A DNA stretch of 64,000 nt from Nocardioides sp. ChNu-153 (GTDB lineage: Bacteria; Actinomycetota; Actinomycetes; Propionibacteriales; Nocardioidaceae). This document shows, piece by piece, positions 7,994-16,878 of this stretch. The notes below the pieces were generated by a model that did not search any database, was not told the origin of the DNA, and saw only the letters and a program-made list of their open reading frames with translations. Position 1 is the first letter of the stretch. Each line of letters starts with the position of its first letter. The stretch covers positions 26,472 to 90,471 of the forward strand of contig NZ_JADEVT010000014.1 of NCBI RefSeq assembly GCF_030466625.1, given 5' to 3'. Position numbers and translations under genes: made by a program.

Positions 7994-9145
7994 GTGGACT
8001 TCACCTACGACGAGGAGCAGGTCGCGCTGCGCGAGGCGGTGCGGGGTCTCCTCGGCCGGGCGTACGGCGACTTCGAGAACCGGCGCCGCGCGGTCGCGGA
8101 CGACCCGGGGTACGACGCGGCCACCTGGGGCCGGATGGCCGAGATGGGCCTGCTGGCCCTCCCCTTCGCCGAGGACGACGGCGGGGTGGGCGCCGGCCCC
8201 GTGGAGGTGGGCGTGGTGGCCGAGGAGATCGGTCGCGTGCTCGCCCCCGAGCCCTACCTCGCGGCCGTGGTGCTGGCGGGCGGCCTCGTCGCAGCCCTCG
8301 GCACCGACGAGCAGCGCGCCGAGCTCGTCGGCGGCCTGGCGTCGGGCGAGCTGGTGCCGGCCCTGGCCCACGCGGAGCCGGGCAGCCGCTGGAGCGCCGA
8401 GGCCACCGCGGTGACCGCGCAGCAGGCCGGCGACACCTGGACCCTCGACGGGGTGAAGGAGCCGGTGCCGTTCGGCGCCTCCGCCGACGTCCTGCTCGTC
8501 ACCGCGGCCCTGCCGGGCGGCGGCACCGGGGTGTTCGTGGTCGACCCGGCGGCCGACGGCGTCACCCGCGACGGCTACCGCACGCCCGACGGCGGGCGCG
8601 CCGCCCGGGTGCACCTCGAGAGCGCGACGGGTACGCCGCTGGGCGAGGCCGGCGTCGACCGCACGGCCGAGGTCGCGGCGGCCCACGACGCCACCCGCGT
8701 CGCGGCCGCGCAGCAGGCCGTGGGGGCGATGCAGGTCGCGCTCGAGACGACGGCGGGGTACCTCAAGAGCCGCGAGCAGTTCGGCGTGCCGCTCAAGACG
8801 TTCCAGGCGCTCACCTTCCGCGCCGCGGACATGTACGTCGCGCTCGAGCTCGCCCGCAGCCTCGCGCTCTGGGCGACGATGGTGCACGCCGACCCCGACG
8901 CCACCCCCGAGGAGAAGGCCGACGCGGCTCGCCGGGCCTGGGCCCAGACCTCCGCGGCGGGGCGCCACGTCGGCCAGGAGGCCATCCAGCTCCACGGCGG
9001 CATCGCGATGACCGCGGAGTACTCGACGGGCTCCTACACCGCCCACCTCACGGCGCTCGACCACCTGCTGGGCGACGCCCGGCACCACCTCGGCCTGCTG
9101 GCGCTCGACGTCGCCGGCCACGGTGAGGTCGACCCGCTCCGCTGA
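7994..9145 (+). CDS. Acyl-CoA dehydrogenase, second subunit
   Basis: 383 residues, GTG start 7994 after GAGAGGACGAG. Shorter and more diverged ACAD; the middle domain lacks the Ser/Thr-rich FAD motif of the first subunit, reading LAHAEPGSRWSAEATAV. The C-terminal domain is typical: YLKSREQFGVPLKTFQAL, then QLHGGIAMTAEY with the family's R-to-flavin motif. Pairs of one canonical and one diverged ACAD gene are known from steroid and pimelate degradation, where both subunits are required to bind FAD. Most likely the partner of the preceding gene in one heterotetramer. Confidence 0.87.
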   Translation: MDFTYDEEQVALREAVRGLLGRAYGDFENRRRAVADDPGYDAATWGRMAEMGLLALPFAEDDGGVGAGPVEVGVVAEEIGRVLAPEPYLAAVVLAGGLVAALGTDEQRAELVGGLASGELVPALAHAEPGSRWSAEATAVTAQQAGDTWTLDGVKEPVPFGASADVLLVTAALPGGGTGVFVVDPAADGVTRDGYRTPDGGRAARVHLESATGTPLGEAGVDRTAEVAAAHDATRVAAAQQAVGAMQVALETTAGYLKSREQFGVPLKTFQALTFRAADMYVALELARSLALWATMVHADPDATPEEKADAARRAWAQTSAAGRHVGQEAIQLHGGIAMTAEYSTGSYTAHLTALDHLLGDARHHLGLLALDVAGHGEVDPLR

Positions 9146-9160
9146 GCCCCGCCGTACCCC

Positions 9161-9209
9161 GGTTCGTGGTAGCAGCGCCAGGCACTCCGCGGCGCTGCTA
9201 CCACGAACC
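9161..9209. repeat. R2 hairpin repeat, copy a
   Basis: 19-bp perfect inverted repeat GGTTCGTGGTAGCAGCGCC (9161-9179) with its complement at 9191-9209 and an 11-base loop. It lies between the convergent ACAD operon and the sensor kinase gene and may terminate transcription from both sides. A second copy is at 63657-63703 with the same loop length and a compensatory base-pair change. Confidence 0.85.
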
Positions 9210-9236
9210 TCCGTAGGGGACGGCCGCACCGGCCGC

Positions 9237-10847
9237 TCAGCGCGGCAGCGGCACGACCCACTCCAGCAGCGTCCCGCCGCCGTGCTCGCTCATCACCCGC
9301 GCGGTCCCGCCCAGCGCCTCGGCGCGCCGGCGCACGTTGACGAGCCCGCTCTCGACCGCGCCGTCGAAGCCGACGCCGTCGTCGAGCAGCCGCAGCGCCA
9401 CGATGTCGTCGTCGGCCTGCAGGTCGATCGTCACCGCGCTCGCCCGCGCGTGCCGCACCACGTTCGACAGGCCCTCGCGCAGCGTCGCGAGCAGCTCGTC
9501 GGACTCGCGGTCCGGCACCGTCGTGTCGACCGGGCCGCGCACGTGCACCTCGGGGGTGAAGCCGAGCGCGTCGGCGTACTCCGCGGCGAGCTGCAGCACC
9601 TCGGCACGCAGCGAGGTGCCCTGGAGCCGGCTGAGCTCGAAGATCGTCGTGCGGATGTCGCGGATCGTCTGGTCGAGCTCGCGCACGGCGGCGTCGAACC
9701 GGGGCCGGGCGTCCGGCGCGACCTGGGCGCGCAGGCCCTGCAGCTGCAGGCCGGTGGCGAAGATGCGCTGGATGACGACGTCGTGCAGGTCGCGGGCGAT
9801 GCGGTCGCGGTCGGCGAGCACCATCAGCTCCTGGCGCTCCCCCACCGCCCGGATGCGGTCGATGGAGGAGACGGCGTGCGACACGAACGACTCGAGCAGC
9901 TCGAGCTCCTCCTCGGCGGGGGCCCGGTCGCCCGGCCGGAGCGCGACGCCCAGCACGAGCGGCTCGGCGAGCTCGGAGCGGAACGGCACGAGCACGACGA
10001 CCGTGCTGTCGGCCCGGGCGACCACGGAGCGGCGGGACCGGTTCGCGGCGTGCACCGCCTCGAACACCGCGGCGCCGGGCGCCAGGTGCTCGGCGGGCAC
10101 CAGGTGCTCCGTGCTCGACACGTCGTCCTCGGCCACCACGACCACGGCGTCGGCGACGAGGCGCACGAGCACCACCGAGCGCGCCCGGAAGACCCAGCTG
10201 ACGAGCTCGGTGACGTGGGCCAGCGCGGCGTCGGCCGCGATGGGCGGTTGCAGCAGCTCGGCGAGCCGCTGCGAGACCGTCAGCCACTCCGAGCGCCGCA
10301 CGGCCCGCTCGCGTGCGCCGGCGACGTCGAGCACGTGGGCGGCGCGGTCGGCCAGCCAGCCCAACAGCCGCTCGTCGTCGGGGGTGAAGGGGGCCCGGTC
10401 GTCCTCGTCGCCGAGGTAGAGCATGCCGAGCCGCCGCTCGCGCCGGTCGATGCCGACGCCGACGAACCGCTCGACCGGCGGGTGGCCCGGGGGCAGCAGC
10501 GTGGCGAGCGGGTGGGCCGTGACGTCGTCGAGACGCATCGGCTCGTCGGAGCGCAGGAGGCAGCCGAGGACGCCCCGACCGACCGGGAAGTCGCCGATCT
10601 CGTCGCGCGCGGACTCGTCGAGGCCGTGGAGGTAGAAGTCGCCGAGGCGCCCGTCGATGTCGAGGACGGTGAGGACGCCGTACCGGGCCCCGACCAGCTC
10701 GCAGGCGCTCGAGACGACGTCCTGCAGCAGCGTCCGGACGTCGCCGTCCCCGGTGAGCCGGGCCAGCAGGTCGAGGACGTGCGGCAGCCGGTCGCCGCCG
10801 ACGATGCCGGTGATGGAGCGCGGGGTGGGCCGGGGGCTCGAGGCCAT
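9237..10847 (-). CDS. DevS/DosT-like sensor histidine kinase with two GAF domains
   Basis: 536 residues. Two GAF domains (roughly 20-165 and 190-330), then a HisKA_3-type phosphoacceptor region DRIARDLHDVVIQRIFATGL with the conserved His, and a HATPase_c domain (EGLSNVVRHARASAVTIDL, LLDDGVGFDG). This order is that of DevS/DosT, which sense redox or gases through haem in the first GAF; haem binding cannot be judged here. ATG 10847 is chosen: TAGGGT lies 7 bases before it, so the mRNA may be leaderless. No response regulator gene is adjacent, so its partner must be elsewhere. Confidence 0.88.
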   Translation of the reverse strand: MASSPRPTPRSITGIVGGDRLPHVLDLLARLTGDGDVRTLLQDVVSSACELVGARYGVLTVLDIDGRLGDFYLHGLDESARDEIGDFPVGRGVLGCLLRSDEPMRLDDVTAHPLATLLPPGHPPVERFVGVGIDRRERRLGMLYLGDEDDRAPFTPDDERLLGWLADRAAHVLDVAGARERAVRRSEWLTVSQRLAELLQPPIAADAALAHVTELVSWVFRARSVVLVRLVADAVVVVAEDDVSSTEHLVPAEHLAPGAAVFEAVHAANRSRRSVVARADSTVVVLVPFRSELAEPLVLGVALRPGDRAPAEEELELLESFVSHAVSSIDRIRAVGERQELMVLADRDRIARDLHDVVIQRIFATGLQLQGLRAQVAPDARPRFDAAVRELDQTIRDIRTTIFELSRLQGTSLRAEVLQLAAEYADALGFTPEVHVRGPVDTTVPDRESDELLATLREGLSNVVRHARASAVTIDLQADDDIVALRLLDDGVGFDGAVESGLVNVRRRAEALGGTARVMSEHGGGTLLEWVVPLPR

Positions 10848-10906
10848 GCCCGCCACCCTAGGTCGTCGCTGCGCGCGGCGGCGGAAATGGGACGACCCGC
10901 AGGCGT

Positions 10907-11035
10907 GGCCCCTCGGGAGGGGCCGTCTCCAGTAGGACAAGGTCTGGAGCGCCTGCGGGCCGGGTGACTGCCCTTGGATTGCCAGCGGCTCGACGCCGCC
11001 GACTGCGTTCTGCTGCGACCGGCACCTCGCCGGTC
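10907..11035 (-). other. Hairpins in the leader between mini-ORF and sensor kinase
   Basis: Two simple hairpins lie downstream of the mini-ORF on the minus strand: GACCGGC/GCCGGTC at 11017-11035 with a 5-base loop, and GGCCCCT/AGGGGCC at 10907-10924 with a CGGG tetraloop. The second could end a short RNA of about 220 nt begun at the promoter at 11135-11163. Nothing else is recognised in 10848-11219. Confidence 0.4.
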
Positions 11036-11062
11036 GGGCGTCCCGCGTCTGGTGCGGAGCTG

Positions 11063-11101
11063 CTAGCGAGCAGCCACCTCACGCGTCCTGGAAGAACTCA
11101 T
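11063..11101 (-). CDS. 12-residue ORF with an extreme Shine-Dalgarno sequence
   Basis: ATG 11101 to TAG 11063 encodes MSSSRTREVAAR. Five bases before the ATG stands AAAGGAGGTGGTCC (11120-11107), which can pair with 13-14 consecutive bases at the 3' end of 16S rRNA, one of them a G-U pair. A sigma-70-like promoter lies just upstream, leaving a 5' leader of only a few bases. No homologue is recalled with certainty. It could be a translated leader peptide, a ribosome-binding regulatory RNA or a very small protein. Confidence 0.5.
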   Translation of the reverse strand: MSSSRTREVAAR

Positions 11102-11134
11102 TCTCCGGACCACCTCCTTTCCCGTGTGCACCAG

Positions 11135-11163
11135 AACGTACGCCGGTGCCCGGGGGGTCTCAA
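11135..11163 (-). promoter_or_regulatory. Sigma-70-like promoter for the mini-ORF RNA
   Basis: On the minus strand TTGAGA (11163-11158), 17 bases, TACGTT (11140-11135). Predicted start about 11128, immediately before the Shine-Dalgarno sequence of the 12-residue ORF. Confidence 0.6.
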
Positions 11164-11219
11164 GGGGTTTTCCGGGCCGTTCGCCGAGGGCGAATCGGGT
11201 GCCGGTCACGGCGCCCGGG

Positions 11220-11870
11220 TCAGGGCGCCAGGCGCCGCACGGTCCAGCCGTCGCCGGAGCGCCGGTAGACGAGCCGGTCGTGCATCCGCCCGGTGCGGCC
11301 CTGCCAGAACTCGACGGCGTCGGGCACGACGTCGTACCCGCCCCAGCCGGGGGGCGCCGGCACGTCGTCGGTGCCCGCGAAGCGGCGCTCGGCCTCGTCG
11401 TAGGCAGCGGTCAGCTCGTCGCGCGAGGCCACCTCGGCGGACTGCTGCGAGGCCCACGCGCCGATGCGGGAGCCGCGGGGGCGGCGCGCGAAGTACTCCT
11501 CGACCTCCGCCCGCGGCACGGGTACGGCGTGCCCGTCGACCCGCACCTGCCGCTCCAGCTGGTGCCAGGGGAACAGCAGCGCGCAGCGGGGCTCGGCCGC
11601 GAGGCCGGTGCCCTTGCGGGAGCCCGTGTGGGTGAAGAAGCGGAAGCCGTGGGGGCCGAACCCCTTGAGCAGCACGAAGCGCGACGAGGGCGCGCCGTCG
11701 ACGTCGACGGTCGAGACGACCATGGCGTTGGGCTCCCCGATCGCGGCGGAGGCGGCGTCGTCGTACCAGCGGGAGAACATCGACACGGGGTCGGGCGTCA
11801 GGTCGCCCTCGGCGAGCCCGCCGCTCGCGTAGTCCTCGCGCAGGTCGGCCAGGTCCCTCTCGTCGCTCAT
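11220..11870 (-). CDS. pdxH: Pyridoxamine 5'-phosphate oxidase
   Basis: 216 residues, usual family length. Oxidises pyridoxine or pyridoxamine 5'-phosphate to PLP with FMN and O2 in the cytoplasm. Seen: MFSRWYDDA, the FMN-binding core RFVLLKGFGPHGFRFFTH with SRKG, a WASQQS segment, and the C-terminal VEFWQGRTGRMHDRLVYRR which closes the active site. ATG 11870 is preferred over an upstream in-frame start; TACCGT is 7 bases before it, suggesting a leaderless mRNA. It is divergent from the citrate synthase gene, a neighbourhood common in actinobacteria. Confidence 0.95.
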   Translation of the reverse strand: MSDERDLADLREDYASGGLAEGDLTPDPVSMFSRWYDDAASAAIGEPNAMVVSTVDVDGAPSSRFVLLKGFGPHGFRFFTHTGSRKGTGLAAEPRCALLFPWHQLERQVRVDGHAVPVPRAEVEEYFARRPRGSRIGAWASQQSAEVASRDELTAAYDEAERRFAGTDDVPAPPGWGGYDVVPDAVEFWQGRTGRMHDRLVYRRSGDGWTVRRLAP

Positions 11871-12022
11871 GCCCGCCACGGTACGGCGGAGCGCGCCCGA
11901 CCACCGCTCGGACGCCCCCGTGGCGGGCCCGCGGAGCGCGCGGGCACAATGCGACGCGGCACACACGCCACCAGCACGCGAACGTGAGCACGCGGGAACC
12001 GCGCCGACGAAGGAGTCGCCCC

Positions 12023-13126
12023 ATGACCGAGGTCCACCACGGCCTGGAAGGCGTCGTCGCCTTCGAGACCGAGATCGCCGAGCCCGACAAGGAGGGCTCC
12101 GCGCTCCGCTACCGCGGCGTCGACATCGAGGACATCGTCGGCCGGGTGCCGTTCGAGAACGTGTGGGGCCTGCTCATCGACGGCAGCTACACCCCCGGCC
12201 TGCCGCCGGCGGAGGCCTACAACCTGCCGGTGCACACAGGTGACGTGCGCGTCGACGTGCAGGCGGCCATCGCGATGCTCGCCCCGGCGTTCGGCTTCGG
12301 CCAGACCTACGACATCAGCGACGAGCAGGCGCGCGACGACCTGGCGCGGGTGGCGGTCATGGTGCTGTCGTACGCCGCGCAGTCGGCCCGCGGGCTGCAC
12401 CAGCCCGTCGTACCCCAGAAGGCGGTCGACGAGGGCGCGACGCTGGCGGAGAAGTTCCTCATCCGCTGGAAGGGCGAGGCCGACCCGAAGCACGTCAAGG
12501 CGATCGACGCCTACTGGTCGTCGGCGGCCGAGCACGGCATGAACGCCTCGACGTTCACCGCCCGCGTCATCACCTCGACGGGCGCCGACGTGGCGGCCGC
12601 GTTCTCCGGCGCGATCGGCGCGATGAGCGGCCCGCTGCACGGCGGCGCCCCCTCCCGCGTGCTCGGCATGATCGAGCAGGTGGAGCGCCGCGGCGACGCC
12701 CGCGCCTACGTCAAGGAGCTGCTAGACGGCGGCGAGCGCCTCATGGGCTTCGGCCACCGCGTCTACCGCGCCGAGGACCCCCGCGCCCGCGTGCTGCGCC
12801 GCACCGCCCGCGAGCTCGACGCCCCGCGCTACGAGGTCGCCGAGGCGCTGGAGCAGGCGGCGCTGGCCGAGCTGCGCGAGCGTCGCCCCGACCGCGTGCT
12901 GGAGACGAACGTCGAGTTCTGGGCCGCGATCGTGCTCGACTTCGCCGAGGTGCCGGCGCCCATGTTCACGTCGATGTTCACCTGCGCCCGCACCGGCGGC
13001 TGGTCGGCGCACATCCTCGAGCAGAAGCGCACGGGCCGCCTGATCCGCCCGTCCGCGGTCTACACCGGCCCCGCCGCCCGTCCCGCCGACGCGGTCGACG
13101 GCTGGCAGGAGGCCTGGGGCGCCTGA
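12023..13126 (+). CDS. citA: Citrate synthase (type 2, CitA-like)
   Basis: 367 residues, ATG 12023 after AAGGAG. Condenses acetyl-CoA and oxaloacetate to citrate. Active-site histidines lie in GPLHGGAPSRV and GFGHRVYRAEDPRA; the third catalytic residue, normally Asp in NVDFYS, is Glu (NVEFWAAIVLDFAEVP). This Glu form is, as far as I recall, typical of the actinobacterial CitA group, where activity may extend to 2-methylcitrate. C-terminal GGWSAHILEQKR binds CoA. A long bidirectional terminator follows the stop. Confidence 0.93.
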   Translation: MTEVHHGLEGVVAFETEIAEPDKEGSALRYRGVDIEDIVGRVPFENVWGLLIDGSYTPGLPPAEAYNLPVHTGDVRVDVQAAIAMLAPAFGFGQTYDISDEQARDDLARVAVMVLSYAAQSARGLHQPVVPQKAVDEGATLAEKFLIRWKGEADPKHVKAIDAYWSSAAEHGMNASTFTARVITSTGADVAAAFSGAIGAMSGPLHGGAPSRVLGMIEQVERRGDARAYVKELLDGGERLMGFGHRVYRAEDPRARVLRRTARELDAPRYEVAEALEQAALAELRERRPDRVLETNVEFWAAIVLDFAEVPAPMFTSMFTCARTGGWSAHILEQKRTGRLIRPSAVYTGPAARPADAVDGWQEAWGA

Positions 13127-13147
13127 GCCCCCTCCCTGCGCCGAGCA

Positions 13148-13205
13148 GGTACGACGACGGGCGGGTCCCGCAGCCGGCGCTGCGGGCCCGCCCGTCCGTC
13201 GTACC
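13148..13205. terminator. Bidirectional terminator-like inverted repeat
   Basis: 27-base arms (13148-13174 and 13179-13205) with a 4-base CGGC loop; each arm has one bulged base. It lies between the convergent citrate synthase and the M15-like gene and would serve both. No T-run, as usual in high-GC actinobacteria. Confidence 0.8.
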
Positions 13206-13220
13206 AGGGGTGACCGGGGC

Positions 13221-13808
13221 TCAGCCGCCGGTGTACCAGCTCGTGAGGCCGCGCGCGCCGGCCCAGCTCAGCGACACGTGCACGTGGTCGACGTGGCGCA
13301 GCGTGGGCGAGCACTTCGCGACGCTCGTGCAGTTGGCGTGCAGGTAGGGCTTGACCTGGAAGCCGTTCCAGGCCGACCAGATGCGGTCGTTCCAGATGAC
13401 GTACATGACGCCCTGGCGACGGGCGCGGGCGGCGACGTTGCCGGCGGCGTCGGTGGCCTGCAGCTCGGCGAGGAAGCGGTAGAACGCCTGGCGCTGGTTG
13501 GCGTTGCGGGCGTCGAGGTTCCAGTCGAGCGCGCGGCTCTCCTTGTGCTCCGAGCGACCGCCCGAGCTGCAGGCGCGCGTGATGCCGATGATGCGGCCGC
13601 CGTAGCGGGCGGTCAGCTGGCTCGAGTACGCCTGCATGCCGGGCATGATCTTCGACGTGCAGCCGGTCTGCGGCTCGTAGCGGGCGAAGGGCTCGACGGG
13701 CGACGCGACGCGGGCGTCGGCGGTCGTCGGCTGGGGGCCGATGACGGCGACGAGGGCGAGCAGGACGGCGCCGACGATCGTGAGCAGGCGCGGGTGACGC
13801 AGGGACAT
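13221..13808 (-). CDS. Secreted M15-peptidase-like protein (ARB_07466-like C-terminal domain)
   Basis: 195 residues from ATG 13808 with GGAGGAG 5 bases before it. A signal peptide (LLTIVGAVLLALVAVIG, cleavage after TADA) leads to one domain with RSEHKESRALDWNL and HVDHVHVSLSW. The spacing of His/Asp and the HxxHxH-like end resemble the zinc site of the Hedgehog/M15 DD-peptidase fold, so cell-wall peptide binding or cleavage is plausible. Two cysteines near the N-terminus and two later may form disulphides. Stands alone, with a strong terminator downstream. Confidence 0.75.
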   Translation of the reverse strand: MSLRHPRLLTIVGAVLLALVAVIGPQPTTADARVASPVEPFARYEPQTGCTSKIMPGMQAYSSQLTARYGGRIIGITRACSSGGRSEHKESRALDWNLDARNANQRQAFYRFLAELQATDAAGNVAARARRQGVMYVIWNDRIWSAWNGFQVKPYLHANCTSVAKCSPTLRHVDHVHVSLSWAGARGLTSWYTGG

Positions 13809-13896
13809 GACAACTCCTCCGAGGGGACTCGTCACCCTTTCGGCCGTGTCGCTCCCGACCTGAGCACCCCAACGGGTGGTATCGGGATCCGCTGGG

Positions 13897-14526
13897 TCAG
13901 TCCGAGCCCGGCTCGGGTACGACGCGCGTCGTCGCCGCGAGGTAGGCCCGGCCGCGCGGCGACAGGTCGTAGCCCACGTCGAAGCTCTGCGTGAGCCCGA
14001 GCCCCTTGAGCTTGCGGACGTCGATCTTGAACGGGTCGCGCTCGCGTCCGACCTCGGCGGCGAGGTCGGGGGCGCGGGTGTGGGGGCGGCGGCGCACCAG
14101 GTCGAGGGTCTGCATCGTCCACGGGCCGTGGCTGCTGGCGCGGTCGAGCCGCTCGAGGCGGCGGTCGATGTCGGCGACGTCGTCGGCGGTGAGGTCGGCG
14201 GACTCGCGCAGCGCGATGCGGGGGTCCTCCCCCGCCCAGGTGAGGCCGACGCGGTAGACGACGGGCTCGCCGGCGCCGGGCCGGGCGGCCTCGTCGACGG
14301 GGCGCAGGCGGCGGCGCAGCGCGTCGGCGTCGGGAAAGCCCGCCGCGCGGGCGTCGTCGGGGGTGATGGCGTGCTCGTCGACGACGTCGACGCTGGTCAC
14401 GCGCACGACGCCGGCGGAGCTGCGGAACTCCGACCCGACCCGCACGTCGGGGCGCGCCCACCGGCGGAACGCGAGCGTCACCGACCCGTCGGCGACGCCC
14501 TGGGCGACCTTCGGCGGGAGGCGCAC
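13897..14526 (-). CDS. ASCH-domain protein with C-terminal helical module
   Basis: 209 residues. The N-terminal 105 residues match the ASCH/PUA-like RNA-binding fold (VADGSVTLAFRRWARPDVRV, then ITPDDARAAGFPDADALRRR). The C-terminal part, WTMQTLDLVRRRPHTRAPDL to LSPRGRAYLA, looks like a winged-helix with a duplicated YDLSPRGRAYL end as in some transcription regulators. Conserved in actinobacteria but of unknown function; RNA or nucleotide binding is inferred from the fold. Four bases separate it from the GNAT gene upstream, so they form an operon. Confidence 0.65.
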   Translation of the reverse strand: MRLPPKVAQGVADGSVTLAFRRWARPDVRVGSEFRSSAGVVRVTSVDVVDEHAITPDDARAAGFPDADALRRRLRPVDEAARPGAGEPVVYRVGLTWAGEDPRIALRESADLTADDVADIDRRLERLDRASSHGPWTMQTLDLVRRRPHTRAPDLAAEVGRERDPFKIDVRKLKGLGLTQSFDVGYDLSPRGRAYLAATTRVVPEPGSD

Positions 14527-14530
14527 CGGC

Positions 14531-16226
<1,696 letters not shown>

Positions 16227-16260
16227 GGGGCGTCAGCCGGCACGACCGCCCGGGTGGCCT

Positions 16261-16305
16261 GTGCGGAGGTCTGCTGCGACTCGTCTGCTCAGCGGATCTC
16301 CGCAC
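16261..16305. repeat. R3 hairpin repeat, copy a
   Basis: 45 bases beginning GTGCGGAGGTCTGCTG and ending CAGCGGATCTCCGCAC, forming a nearly perfect 16-bp stem and a 13-base loop. Follows serC. A second copy of equal length is at 16802-16846, so the pair brackets the small gene between them. Similarity continues about 25 bp beyond each hairpin. Confidence 0.8.
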
Positions 16306-16386
16306 GTGCCCGGCAGCCGGCGCTCGCCGCTCCTGCGCACCCGAAACTCGGTGGACGCTGCGGTCGCGCCGCTCGATGCTGGCCCG

Positions 16387-16764
16387 GTGGACGTCCTCCT
16401 GGAGCAAGCCATCGCCCCCGTGATGCGGGACCTCGTGCGGTCGGGGATCGCACCTCCACGCCTGCTCGACTACGACTGGCTCGACGACACCGCTGTGGCT
16501 TCGGCGATGCTCCACACCCCCGATGGGGCCGGCACCGGGATCACCGTGTCGCGCCTGGCGACCGAGGCCGAGCAGGTCGCGTGGGTCGCCGACGCGGTGC
16601 AGGAGGCGGTCATCGACTACCTCATGCCGACCGGCCCCAACAACTGGCCGCCGTGCCCGCTGCACCCCCGCAACCACCCTCTGCTCGCGGCGGTCCACGA
16701 CGAGGCGGCGGTGTGGGAGTGCCCGAAGACCGGCTCGCGGGTAGCTGCCATCGGCGCTGTCTGA
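16387..16764 (+). CDS. Small conserved hypothetical protein with CPxH/WxCP ends
   Basis: 125 residues from GTG 16387; upstream in-frame starts would run through hairpin R3a. The C-terminal region WPPCPLHPRNHPLL then VWECPKTG has two cysteines and several histidines and could bind zinc. This arrangement occurs in small actinobacterial proteins of unknown function. No ribosome site is clear. The gene is enclosed by two copies of R3. Confidence 0.6.
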   Translation: MDVLLEQAIAPVMRDLVRSGIAPPRLLDYDWLDDTAVASAMLHTPDGAGTGITVSRLATEAEQVAWVADAVQEAVIDYLMPTGPNNWPPCPLHPRNHPLLAAVHDEAAVWECPKTGSRVAAIGAV

Positions 16765-16801
16765 GGGGCCGGTGGCCCGCTACCTCGGCGCTGGCGCGCT
16801 T

Positions 16802-16846
16802 GTGCGGAGGTCTGCTGCTCGACGTCTGCTCAGCGGACCTCCGCAC
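16802..16846. repeat. R3 hairpin repeat, copy b
   Basis: Same 45-base design as copy a (16261-16305). The stem is fully compatible with GTGCGGAGGTC paired to GACCTCCGCAC; only the loop and one stem base differ. Lies between the 3' ends of two convergent genes and could act as a terminator. Confidence 0.8.
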
Positions 16847-16878
16847 AAGGCCGGCGACCGGCGGCTCGCCGCCGCGCC

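Noticed and set aside
10858..11082. 74-codon minus-strand frame between the mini-ORF and the sensor kinase
   Set aside because: Low-complexity Arg/Pro composition, no ribosome site for its GTG, and it overlaps the hairpins.
11107..11120. GGACCACCTCCTTT on the plus strand as a 16S rRNA 3'-end fragment
   Set aside because: Only the anti-Shine-Dalgarno core matches; no other 16S sequence is upstream. It is better read as a strong ribosome site on the minus strand.
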